From contig NZ_JAUZVY010000001.1 of the NCBI RefSeq assembly GCF_030717955.1, positions 186,001 through 250,000 on the forward strand: a stretch of 64,000 nucleotides of DNA. Reading direction: 5' to 3'. The notes beneath the pieces are model-generated. The model searched no databases and had not been told where the DNA came from. It saw only the letters and a program-made list of their open reading frames with translations. Source of the stretch: Alkalimonas delamerensis (GTDB lineage Bacteria > Pseudomonadota > Gammaproteobacteria > Enterobacterales > Alteromonadaceae). Below, piece by piece: positions 17,379 to 25,360 of this stretch. The translations under genes and the position numbers were made by a program. Each line of letters opens with the position of its first letter. Positions within the stretch are counted from its first letter, which is position 1.

Positions 17379-17384
17379 TAGAAT
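17379..17384 (+). promoter_or_regulatory. Candidate -10 element for typA
   Basis: TAGAAT lies about 80 bp before the typA ATG in the 345-bp glnA-typA divergent gap. The -35 region is weak. Apart from this, the gap holds the glnA control elements and no open frame worth calling. Confidence 0.35.
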
Positions 17385-17464
17385 ATGCGCCCTTGTTTAC
17401 AAAGTTTGTTGTTTGCCTGGTGGTCATCTGACGGTCACAGGGTGCTACAGAGGAAAGAAAAAGC

Positions 17465-19303
17465 ATGAGCGTTACCGCGACCGATATTCAGAAATTACGC
17501 AACGTTGCTATCATTGCGCACGTTGACCACGGCAAAACCACCCTGGTAGATAAACTGCTGCAGCAGTCTGGCACCTTTGATGAGCGTGCCAAGTTGCAAG
17601 AGCGGGTGATGGACTCCAACGATCAGGAAAAAGAGCGGGGTATTACCATTCTGGCGAAAAACACTTCGGTGCGCTGGAACGATTACCACATCAATATTCT
17701 GGATACACCGGGACACGCCGACTTTGGTGGCGAAGTGGAGCGGGTTTTATCGATGGCCGATTCGGTCCTGCTGCTGGTCGACGCGGTGGATGGCCCAATG
17801 CCACAAACTCGTTTTGTCACCCAAAAGGCCTTTGCTCATGGTTTGAAGCCGATTGTGGTGGTCAACAAGATTGACCGTCCTGGTGCCCGGTCGGACTGGG
17901 TCATCGACCAGGTGTTTGATCTGTTTGATAACCTGGGCGCGACCGATGAGCAGCTGGACTTCCCAATTGTTTACGCCTCTGCTCTCAATGGTTGGGCCAC
18001 GCTGGATCACAGCGAGCCAAAAACCGACATGACCGAGTTGTTCCAGGCCATCGTTGATAACGTGACGCCGCCAGATGTGGACCCGTCAGGTGACACCCAG
18101 CTGCAAGTTTCGCAGCTCGACTACTCCAGCTACCTGGGAATTATCGGTATTGGTCGGATCAAACGCGGTACCTTGCGTCCTAACCAGCAAGTCACCATCA
18201 TTGGGGCTGATGGCAAAAAACGCAATGGCAAAGTCGGTCAGGTCTTTGGTTACCTTGGCCTGGAGCGCATCGACACCACCGAAGCAACGGCGGGCGATAT
18301 TGTTGCCTTTACCGGCCTGGGTGAGCTGAAAATCTCCGACACCATTTGTGCGCCTTCTGCGGTAGAAGCCTTGCCAGCGTTAACGGTCGATGAGCCGACC
18401 GTGACCATGACTTTTCAGGTCAACACCTCACCCTTCGCAGGCAAAGAAGGCAAGTTTGTCACTTCGCGCCAAATTCTGGAGCGGTTGCAAAACGAGCTCA
18501 AGCACAACGTGGCATTGCGGGTGCAAGAGACCGAAGATGGCGATAAGTTCCGGGTTTCAGGTCGCGGCGAATTGCACCTGGGCGTGTTGATTGAGAGCAT
18601 GCGTCGTGAAGGCTTTGAGCTGGCGGTATCGCGGCCGGAAGTGATCATGAAGACCGTCGATGGCGTTAAAATGGAGCCTTATGAGCAGTTAACCGTAGAC
18701 TGCGAAGAAGAGCATCAAGGCGCTGTGATGGAAAAAATGGGCGAGCGTAAAGCCGAGATGACCAACATGCAGCCGGACGGCAAAGGTCGGGTACGGATGG
18801 ACTTCGTGGTACCAAGCCGTGGCTTGATTGGTTTCCGTACCGAGTTTATTACGCTCACCTCTGGTACTGGCCTGATGTACCACAGCTTTGATCATTATGG
18901 TGAGTTCAAAGGCGGCACCATTGGTCTGCGCAACAATGGCGTCATGATCTCCAATGCCATGGGCAAAGCAGCCGGTTATGCCATTTACTCGCTGCAAGAG
19001 CGCGGCCGGATGTTTATTGGCCATGCTGAAGAAGTCTACGAAGGCCAGGTGATTGGTATTCATAGCCGCAGCAACGATTTAACGGTGAACTGTTTAAAAG
19101 GCAAGCAGCTGACCAACGTACGGGCATCCGGTACCGATGAGGCCATCAACCTGGTACCACCGATCCGCTACACGCTGGAGCAAGCGCTGGAGTTTATTGA
19201 TGACGACGAGTTGGTGGAAGTGACCCCAGCCTCTATCCGTATTCGTAAGCGCCACCTGACGGAAAATGAGCGTAAACGCGCCAGTCGTCAGTCAGGGGCT
19301 TGA
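17465..19303 (+). CDS. typA: Ribosome-associated GTPase TypA/BipA
   Basis: BipA is a translational GTPase related to EF-G that helps assemble the large subunit, especially in cold or stress. The 612-residue protein has G1 AHVDHGKTTL, G2 RGITI, G3 DTPGHAD and G4 NKIDRPGARSDW. The BipA-specific C-terminal region contains LTVDCEEEHQGAVMEKMGERK and RGLIGFRTEF. A GA-rich ribosome binding site precedes ATG 17465. It is divergent from glnA, as in many gammaproteobacteria. Confidence 0.98.
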   Translation: MSVTATDIQKLRNVAIIAHVDHGKTTLVDKLLQQSGTFDERAKLQERVMDSNDQEKERGITILAKNTSVRWNDYHINILDTPGHADFGGEVERVLSMADSVLLLVDAVDGPMPQTRFVTQKAFAHGLKPIVVVNKIDRPGARSDWVIDQVFDLFDNLGATDEQLDFPIVYASALNGWATLDHSEPKTDMTELFQAIVDNVTPPDVDPSGDTQLQVSQLDYSSYLGIIGIGRIKRGTLRPNQQVTIIGADGKKRNGKVGQVFGYLGLERIDTTEATAGDIVAFTGLGELKISDTICAPSAVEALPALTVDEPTVTMTFQVNTSPFAGKEGKFVTSRQILERLQNELKHNVALRVQETEDGDKFRVSGRGELHLGVLIESMRREGFELAVSRPEVIMKTVDGVKMEPYEQLTVDCEEEHQGAVMEKMGERKAEMTNMQPDGKGRVRMDFVVPSRGLIGFRTEFITLTSGTGLMYHSFDHYGEFKGGTIGLRNNGVMISNAMGKAAGYAIYSLQERGRMFIGHAEEVYEGQVIGIHSRSNDLTVNCLKGKQLTNVRASGTDEAINLVPPIRYTLEQALEFIDDDELVEVTPASIRIRKRHLTENERKRASRQSGA

Positions 19304-19336
19304 TAAGCGTCTGATTCACGAATGAAACCAGCTTGA

Positions 19337-19375
19337 AAAGCCGGGAACTGACTGGTCAGTTCTCGGCTTTTTTTA
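19337..19375 (+). terminator. Intrinsic terminator of typA
   Basis: AAAGCCG.GAACTGAC pairs with GTCAGTTC.CGGCTTT across a short loop, with one internal mismatch, followed by a T run. Confidence 0.88.
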
Positions 19376-19411
19376 TACACTGACATCAAATCGAAGGCCA
19401 AGGAGTGCGCT

Positions 19412-20290
19412 GTGCCGCTCATTAAATGGCGTGAGTTTCTCAATGCCAGTCCTCAGTTTATCAAAGGTTACATTCAGCGGTGTCAGCAAGACCAGATTAA
19501 TCTGGTCGGCGGCTATCTGGCCTACATCTCGTTGTTATCGCTGGTACCTTTCATTGCCGTGATGTTTTCGATGCTGAGTGCTTTTCCCATGTTTGCCGAG
19601 TTTCGCCAGAGCATGGAAAACCTGCTGTACGCCAATGTGGTGCCGTCGCGTGGCGATGAAATCAAAGATTACGTCAATGAGTTTATTGGCAATACCCGTG
19701 GCATGACCACGGTAGGGATCAGTGCCTTGATCGTGGTGGCGCTGTTGCTGATCCACAACATCGATAAAACGCTGAATAAAATTTGGCGTATTAATAAGCG
19801 TCCAAGACCCGTCATTTCCTTTTCGATTTACTGGATGATATTAACGCTAGGGCCGATTTTGTTTGGTACCTCCATCGCAGTGAGCTCCTATCTGGTGACT
19901 TTAACCCAGTTTGCCGAGGACTTTACGCCGGGACTGTCCAGTTTTTTGTTGGGCCTGGTGCCTTATCTGATGTCGCTGCTGGCATTTTGCATTTTGTATC
20001 TGGTGGTGCCGAATACCAAGGTACGGATCCGCCATGCCTTCTTCGGCGGTTTGTTGGCGATGCTGTTGTTTGAGCTGCTGAAGTACGGCTTTGCGCTGTA
20101 CATTACGCACTTCCCATCTTATCAGGTAATTTACGGCGCTCTGGCGCTGGTGCCCATTTTGTTTGTCTGGGTCTATTTGTGTTGGCTGGTGGTGCTGATT
20201 GGAGCAGAACTCACCGCCTATTTAAAAGATTGGGAAGGTTTGGCAGAAACAGATTGTTGCGATGAACCTCAGCCGGAGGAGGCGTCATGA
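19412..20290 (+). CDS. yihY: YihY/BrkB-family inner membrane protein
   Basis: This multi-pass membrane protein of 292 residues has about six predicted helices. Family signatures are GGYLAYISLLSLVPFIAV and the segment PILFVWVYLCWLVVLIGAEL. It was once called RNase BN by mistake; the true role is unknown, and transport has been proposed. GTG 19412 follows AGGAG at ideal spacing. Its stop overlaps the dtd start (ATGA), the same yihY-dtd-yiiD order as E. coli. Confidence 0.92.
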   Translation: MPLIKWREFLNASPQFIKGYIQRCQQDQINLVGGYLAYISLLSLVPFIAVMFSMLSAFPMFAEFRQSMENLLYANVVPSRGDEIKDYVNEFIGNTRGMTTVGISALIVVALLLIHNIDKTLNKIWRINKRPRPVISFSIYWMILTLGPILFGTSIAVSSYLVTLTQFAEDFTPGLSSFLLGLVPYLMSLLAFCILYLVVPNTKVRIRHAFFGGLLAMLLFELLKYGFALYITHFPSYQVIYGALALVPILFVWVYLCWLVVLIGAELTAYLKDWEGLAETDCCDEPQPEEAS

Positions 20291-20733
20291 AAGCGTTAAT
20301 TCAGCGTGTCAACTCGGCCAGTGTCACCGTCGCTGGCCAACAAAGAGCGGCCATCGAACAGGGATTGCTGGTCCTGTTAGGGGTTGAGCAGCAGGATACA
20401 GAGCTAAGCGCCGCTTTGCTCGCTGACAAAGTCTGCAAGTACCGCCTCTTTAGTGATGCGCAAGGCAAAATGAACCTGAATGTGCAGCAAATTAAAGGTG
20501 AGATGTTGGTGGTATCGCAGTTTACTCTGGCTGCCGATACCCGCTCAGGCTTACGGCCCAGCTTTTCGCAGGCAGCGGCTCCTGAACAAGCCGAGCACCT
20601 GTACCTGCACTTTGTCGAGCGCTGTAAGGAGCACAACCTGCCGGTAGCGACCGGGCAATTTGCCGCAGACATGCAGGTTGCGCTGGTCAACGATGGCCCT
20701 GTCACCTTTTTACTGGATACGGATCAGCACTAA
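20287..20733 (+). CDS. dtd: D-aminoacyl-tRNA deacylase
   Basis: Dtd removes D-amino acids (and glycine from tRNA-Ala) from mischarged tRNAs. The 148-residue protein has both active-site signatures, SQFTLAAD and NDGPVTFLL with the cross-subunit Gly-cisPro motif. It overlaps yihY by 4 bp and is followed 3 bp later by the acetyltransferase-hotdog gene. Confidence 0.96.
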   Translation: MKALIQRVNSASVTVAGQQRAAIEQGLLVLLGVEQQDTELSAALLADKVCKYRLFSDAQGKMNLNVQQIKGEMLVVSQFTLAADTRSGLRPSFSQAAAPEQAEHLYLHFVERCKEHNLPVATGQFAADMQVALVNDGPVTFLLDTDQH

Positions 20734-20736
20734 GTC

Positions 20737-21636
20737 ATGACCATTCGTCTGCAAACACCTGTCAGTGAGGCTGACTGGCACGCTTACTATCAATTTCGCT
20801 GGCAACAGCTGCGCCAGCCTTGGGGACAACCGCCGGGCTCTGAACGCGATGCGCTTGAAGCAAACAGTCATCACTGCATGCTGCGCCATGGTGAGCAGGT
20901 GGTGGGGGTGGGACGCCTGCATCAATTGGATGAGCGCCAGGCGCAAATTCGTTACATGGCGGTGGCAGCGGACTACCAGGGCCAGCAGCTGGGCGCTCGC
21001 TTGGTGGCAGCGCTGGAGCAACAGGCGCATCAGCTTGGTTGCTCCGAGGTGGTGCTCAATGCCCGGCACAGCGCGGTTGGCTTTTACCAGCGGCTTGGTT
21101 ACGGCGTGATTTCAGAGGCAGCAAGCCAGTTTGGTATACCGCATTACCGGATGCAGCGCTGGTTATGTCTGCCAGGTTCGGCTGCGCTCTGGCAACAGCG
21201 TTGCGACGATTTGCAGCAAAGCTGGCATCGGCAAATTCCGCTCAGTCATTTTATGCAGCTGGATATCGGCGCTTTTGATGGCACCGAGTTGCGTTGCCAG
21301 GCGCCGCTGGGGCCCAATATCAATCTGCACGGCACCATGTTTGCTGGCAGCCTGTACAGCCTGGCAACGCTCACCGGTTGGGGATTGCTGCACTTGCAAC
21401 TGAAGGCGCTGGCGCTGGAGGCCGATCTGGTACTGGCTGATGCACAGATCCGTTATCTAAAGCCGATGCAGCACTGCCCAACCGCCCGCACTTCGCTGCT
21501 GGAGGCCAAAGGCGACCTAACGGTTTTGCGCCAGGGCAAGCATGCCAGTCAGCGTATTGCGGTGGAGCTACTCAGTGACGACAAAGTAGTAGCGCGATTT
21601 GATGGCCATTACAAAGCATTGGTTCCAAGGAAATAG
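20737..21636 (+). CDS. yiiD: GNAT acetyltransferase-hotdog fusion protein (YiiD-like)
   Basis: Two domains are fused in 299 residues. The N-terminal GNAT domain (about 1-145) has the acetyl-CoA motif VAADYQGQQLGARLVAALEQ and a GFYQRLGY end. The C-terminal hotdog domain (about 150-299) contains GPNINLHGTMFAGSLYSLAT, typical of the YiiD C-terminal family. As I recall, E. coli YiiD has been linked to malonyl-ACP decarboxylation that primes fatty acid synthesis; the same role is inferred here. The dtd-yiiD linkage supports orthology. Confidence 0.88.
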   Translation: MTIRLQTPVSEADWHAYYQFRWQQLRQPWGQPPGSERDALEANSHHCMLRHGEQVVGVGRLHQLDERQAQIRYMAVAADYQGQQLGARLVAALEQQAHQLGCSEVVLNARHSAVGFYQRLGYGVISEAASQFGIPHYRMQRWLCLPGSAALWQQRCDDLQQSWHRQIPLSHFMQLDIGAFDGTELRCQAPLGPNINLHGTMFAGSLYSLATLTGWGLLHLQLKALALEADLVLADAQIRYLKPMQHCPTARTSLLEAKGDLTVLRQGKHASQRIAVELLSDDKVVARFDGHYKALVPRK

Positions 21637-21637
21637 T

Positions 21638-22447
21638 ATGAAGATCATCGTGGTGGGCTGTGGCTGGTTAGGCCAGCAGCTGCTCCCTGTGCTGCTGGCC
21701 GAAGGGCATCAAGTGCTGGCGACCCGTCGCTCAGCAGAAGCGCTGCAAGGATTTGCGCCAGAGGTAACCAGCAAGGTACTGCGCTTGCCCCTGCAACCCG
21801 AAGATGACGCTGCGCAGCGGCAAGACTTTTCACAAGCGGTGGTGATTTGCGCCATTACACCCGGTTGGCGCAAGCAAGGCGGCGAGGGTTATCTGGCGAG
21901 TCTGGCTTCGCTGGCGCAGTTGATGAAACAAAGCGGCAGCCTGGCTTGCATCCACTTTAGCTCGACCGGGGTCTACCAGGGCCTTGCTGGTGAGGTGGAT
22001 GAACAATCAGCCATCATGCAGGACGACGACAAAGCCAGTTTGCTTTATCAGGGGGAGCAAATCCTTAGCTCGATGCTGCCTACCTGTACTTTGCGTTTGG
22101 GTGGATTGATGGGGCCTGGACGACACCCCGGTAATTTTGTGCGAAGTGGCTTGTTGGCTGATCCCGATGGACCGGTGAATATGGTGCACAGCGAGGATGT
22201 GGTTCGAGCCGTACTTCTGCTGTTGCAACAACAGCATTGGCCGGCTGTATTCAATCTGTGCTGCCCTGATGCTGTCAGCCGGCGGCAGTTTTATCAGCGA
22301 GCGAGGGCGCTCAGTGGGCAGCCGGTTTTGGTTGAAGGCGAGACCAGCACTGCAGCGCGGCGGGTGCTTGCATCCGCGATAACGGCACAGCTTGGTTTTC
22401 AGTACCGTTACTCCTCTGCGCTGAATGCACTGACGAATTTGGCTTAA
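21638..22447 (+). CDS. NAD(P)-binding SDR-family protein, YeeZ-like
   Basis: This 269-residue protein resembles extended SDR epimerase/dehydratases. It opens with a Rossmann motif VVGCGWLGQQLLP and has HFSSTGVYQG where the catalytic Ser lies. The segment LRLGGLMGPGRHPG is shared with E. coli YeeZ. The YxxxK catalytic pair is not obvious, as in the YeeZ group. The substrate is unknown. ATG 21638 follows AAGGAAAT and overlaps the tail of the preceding coding region only at its edge, so co-transcription is likely. Confidence 0.8.
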   Translation: MKIIVVGCGWLGQQLLPVLLAEGHQVLATRRSAEALQGFAPEVTSKVLRLPLQPEDDAAQRQDFSQAVVICAITPGWRKQGGEGYLASLASLAQLMKQSGSLACIHFSSTGVYQGLAGEVDEQSAIMQDDDKASLLYQGEQILSSMLPTCTLRLGGLMGPGRHPGNFVRSGLLADPDGPVNMVHSEDVVRAVLLLLQQQHWPAVFNLCCPDAVSRRQFYQRARALSGQPVLVEGETSTAARRVLASAITAQLGFQYRYSSALNALTNLA

Positions 22448-22466
22448 AAATGCACTGTTTCGTAAC

Positions 22467-22516
22467 TTTATCAGATTGCTGCTGACTTTATCGGAGATTT
22501 ATCAGGCTTTTGTCAG
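22467..22516 (+). repeat. Four phased direct repeats TTTATCAG upstream of an unknown gene
   Basis: TTTATCAG (22467), TTTATCGG (22487), TTTATCAG (22498) and TTTGTCAG (22509) are spaced 20, 11 and 11 bp. Spacing near whole helical turns is typical of tandem binding by OmpR/PhoB-type regulators. They lie 60-110 bp before the gene at 22575. Confidence 0.55.
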
Positions 22517-22574
22517 GATTTGATGGCCGCAACTGCACATAATGAGTGCAGTTTTTGCTTCTCAGGAATGAGTT

Positions 22575-23222
22575 ATGTTACGCAGTCAATGGTTGTTGTT
22601 GTCCACCATTAGTACCTTGCTAGGGATTGTTGCAGGGGCTTGTTATTTGTTGTTTTCTGAACATTCCATCGTGTTTTCCCAATCGGCTCTGGTGCTCTCA
22701 GAGTTTTGGTCTACATTCCTGTTGTGGGCCTTTGTTCTGCTGTTTGTGTCGGCTTTGATGTTTAATTTGCTTGCCTTCATCGAAATGGACTCCGGCACCC
22801 GCTGGCGTGTGTTATCGAACCGATTGCAAGGCGAGCAGGGTCGGCTCGAACAGCAGGAGTTTTTTTTCACGCGTTTAAAGCAGCAAATGCAGCAACAGGG
22901 AAAGCTTTTGCCGGTACTGGATGATGGCAGTGAAGTGTTTTTTTGGCAGCATTCCGTCGGTAAAACCCTGGTGTACTTCTATCCCGATGCAGACAACATG
23001 GTCACCATCGAGTGTCTACGTGATCAATTTCAGCAGATGTTGAGTTATGACTGTGCTCAAGGCATGCTTATTAGTTTTCAAGGCTTTACCAGTCAGGCTC
23101 GGATCTTTGCCCGTGAAGCCAACATTGAACTGATCGAGTACCAGCCAGATACACAGCAACAGGTTCGTCGGCTGTCAACGCTGGCGCAACCGGAAGGCCG
23201 CACTGGCTTGCTCCAACTCTGA
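22575..23222 (+). CDS. Membrane protein of unknown function with an Mrr-like C-terminal segment
   Basis: I do not recognise this 215-residue protein as a named family. Two membrane helices (about 7-27 and 44-67) are followed by a charged, glutamine-rich linker and a cytoplasmic domain (about 110-215). The string LISFQGFTSQARIFAREANI followed by ELIEY resembles the end of the restriction-endonuclease-like fold seen in Mrr-type membrane proteins. A clear D-ExK active site is not visible, so nuclease activity cannot be claimed. AGGA precedes ATG 22575. Its 3' end overlaps the convergent chemoreceptor gene by 48 bp. Confidence 0.6.
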   Translation: MLRSQWLLLSTISTLLGIVAGACYLLFSEHSIVFSQSALVLSEFWSTFLLWAFVLLFVSALMFNLLAFIEMDSGTRWRVLSNRLQGEQGRLEQQEFFFTRLKQQMQQQGKLLPVLDDGSEVFFWQHSVGKTLVYFYPDADNMVTIECLRDQFQQMLSYDCAQGMLISFQGFTSQARIFAREANIELIEYQPDTQQQVRRLSTLAQPEGRTGLLQL

Positions 23223-25205
23223 AGCCAGCCGCGTCACATCCTCGCTGTGCGCCTGGGTGCTGCTGGCTTTTTCGGTACTGTTTTGAGCCAGCTTCACCAC
23301 CACGTCCATTGTTTGATTGATCTGCTCACCCTGTTGCAGCTGAAGCGCTGTGGCATCCGCAATGCTGGCATTGATTTGATGCATTTGCTCGATGGCATGG
23401 TGGATGTGCTGCAAAGCAGCCAGCAGCGTCTGATTTTCTTCCACGCACTGATTGGCATCCTGGTTGCCTTGTTGCACCGCCTGAACCGCTGCCTTGGTAC
23501 CCTGCTGCAAAGCTTCAATCATCTGCTGAATATCCTGAGTTGCTTGCTGTGTGCGTCCGGCCAAAGTACGGACTTCATCGGCTACAACCGCAAAGCCCCG
23601 GCCCGCCTCACCGGCTCTGGCTGCTTCAATCGCCGCATTCAGTGCCAGTAAGTTGGTTTGTTCGGCAATGCTGCCAATGGTGTCCAGAATACTGCCTATC
23701 TGCGAGGTTTGTTGATTGACCTGAGCCATTAGCTCGTCAATACGATTAAGCTGCTGGGCCAGGTGGCCAATGCGCTCGTTGTTGCGAGTCGACAATTGAT
23801 TGACCTGATGGTTGTGTTCCATGCCTTGCTGCATTTCCTGCACGGCCTGTGTGGCCTGCTCTGCAATGTGTTGGCTTTGCTCGCTTAGTTGATGGGTGCT
23901 GTTATTGACGCTGGCGATCTGGTTGGTTTGTTGCTGCAGCGCCTGACGGATATCCTGCACATCCAAACCGGAGCGCTGGGCACTCTGGTTCAGTTCGCTG
24001 GCATCGCGCTGGATCCGATGCACCAGGCCACTTAAGGCTTCCACCAATTGGTTGACGTTCGCAGCCAGCTTACCAAATTCATCGTCCCGCTGAATGTTCA
24101 GCCGCTCAGTCAAATCGCCTTGCGCCATCACACCCAGTACCCGGTTGATTCTGGCCAGTGGCTGCAGCATAGCCCGAATGGTGACCCAGGCAATGGCGGT
24201 GGCCAGCGCAATCAGGATGAGCAGAATAAGGCCATTGCGCCAGTTGCCTTGTGAAATGGTGCGACTGACCGCTTGTTGCAGCTGGCTCAGTTGCTGGTCT
24301 GCTTCCTGTGCGACCTGCTGCAAAGCGCTCATAGCGCCCTGAAAGGCTTGCTCTGCCAATTGCAATTGCTGACGAGCTTGTTGCTGCTGCTCCAGCCGTG
24401 TTACTTGCAAGCGAAGCAACTGTTGCTCTGTTAGCAAAGCGTTCTCCAGTTGCTGCAGCTCAGCAAGAAAATCCTGCCATAAACCACCACTGTCAACGTT
24501 CGCCAGCAGCTGTGCCAGAAAGTCGATATTGACCTGCATATCGCTAAAGGCAAAACTGATGTTGTCCTCACTGCGTTGCAGCTGCTCAAGCTCGGTGGCA
24601 TTGGCGACTTCCCGCAGGGTATTGATGAGGCCCAGCAATTGGCCATCAATGCGACTGGCGCTGCCTTCAATCAACTCCAAAGTGTCCTGCTCAACGCCAT
24701 CGAGATAAGACAAGTCCAACAGCAAGGCCCCGAGCGCATCCAGCTGCTGCTCCAGCTGCATAAATAGCTGCTGCACCTGATCCCGGCTTTGCTCCACCGC
24801 CAGTCTGTGTTCGAACATAGCGGTTGCCGCGCTTCGGTAGTCCCGGCTTTGCTCATCGGCTTGCTGCAAACTTTGCTGCAGCCGTTGTTGTTGATTGCTC
24901 AGTGCCTGCGCCAGCTGCACTAGTTTTTGCAATTCTGCGTCGGCTTGTTGGAACAGAGTTTGTTGCTGCGCGATCAGGGCAGGCTCATCGCCGGTAAAGC
25001 CTTGGGTACTGGCATTGGCCATTCGAAGCAACTGAATTTGCGATTGATTGCTGAGCTGCTGCACGGGAATGGCGCGTTCGTTGACATTACGGTTGGATGC
25101 TTCAATGGAAGCAAAACTAAACAGAGCCGAGCCGCTGGCTACCACCAGTAACAAGCCTATAAGGCCGAAGCCAAGAATAATGCGATGGGCAATGGTCAGT
25201 GTCAT
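23175..25205 (-). CDS. Methyl-accepting chemotaxis protein
   Basis: This transmembrane chemoreceptor has 676 residues. TM1 spans about 9-31, a long helical glutamine-rich periplasmic domain spans 32-323, and TM2 spans about 324-346. A HAMP domain and a cytoplasmic signalling domain follow. The signalling tip contains the conserved hairpin IAEQTNLLALNAAIEAARAG. The ligand is unknown; the periplasmic part looks like a four-helix bundle. No che genes are near, so it feeds a system encoded elsewhere. Confidence 0.93.
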   Translation of the reverse strand: MTLTIAHRIILGFGLIGLLLVVASGSALFSFASIEASNRNVNERAIPVQQLSNQSQIQLLRMANASTQGFTGDEPALIAQQQTLFQQADAELQKLVQLAQALSNQQQRLQQSLQQADEQSRDYRSAATAMFEHRLAVEQSRDQVQQLFMQLEQQLDALGALLLDLSYLDGVEQDTLELIEGSASRIDGQLLGLINTLREVANATELEQLQRSEDNISFAFSDMQVNIDFLAQLLANVDSGGLWQDFLAELQQLENALLTEQQLLRLQVTRLEQQQQARQQLQLAEQAFQGAMSALQQVAQEADQQLSQLQQAVSRTISQGNWRNGLILLILIALATAIAWVTIRAMLQPLARINRVLGVMAQGDLTERLNIQRDDEFGKLAANVNQLVEALSGLVHRIQRDASELNQSAQRSGLDVQDIRQALQQQTNQIASVNNSTHQLSEQSQHIAEQATQAVQEMQQGMEHNHQVNQLSTRNNERIGHLAQQLNRIDELMAQVNQQTSQIGSILDTIGSIAEQTNLLALNAAIEAARAGEAGRGFAVVADEVRTLAGRTQQATQDIQQMIEALQQGTKAAVQAVQQGNQDANQCVEENQTLLAALQHIHHAIEQMHQINASIADATALQLQQGEQINQTMDVVVKLAQNSTEKASSTQAHSEDVTRLASELEQASAAFRLRQR

Positions 25206-25235
25206 GGTAAGGTCTCAGCCTGGTTTGATTTTTTT

Positions 25236-25241
25236 ATTATA
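25236..25241 (-). promoter_or_regulatory. Candidate -10 element for the chemoreceptor gene
   Basis: A perfect TATAAT on the minus strand lies about 30 bp before the ATG at 25205. No good -35 is visible, nor is a sigma-28 flagellar-type promoter. Confidence 0.4.
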
Positions 25242-25325
25242 GCTGGTCCTGACCTTAGCAAATTTTGTACAACTGGTCTAGCCAGATAAAGAGGTAGTAA
25301 GTGTGCTCTGGAGCTATCAAGAAGA

Positions 25326-25351
25326 CCCAGGCCCACTGCAGTGGACCTGGG
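25326..25351 (-). terminator. Hairpin downstream of hutH
   Basis: CCCAGGCCCACTG pairs with CAGTGGACCTGGG (one mismatch) with almost no loop, just past the hutH stop. No T run follows on the minus strand, so it may be a stability or Rho-assisted element. Confidence 0.4.
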
Positions 25352-25360
25352 CGTGAGCGC

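Noticed and set aside
24200..25000. CTG/CAG-rich stretches looking like simple repeats
   Set aside because: They follow codon choice for glutamine- and leucine-rich helices and show no regular repeat unit.
25206..25360. Sigma-28 (FliA) promoters before the chemoreceptor genes
   Set aside because: I looked for TAAA-N15-GCCGATAA upstream of all three receptors and found no acceptable match.
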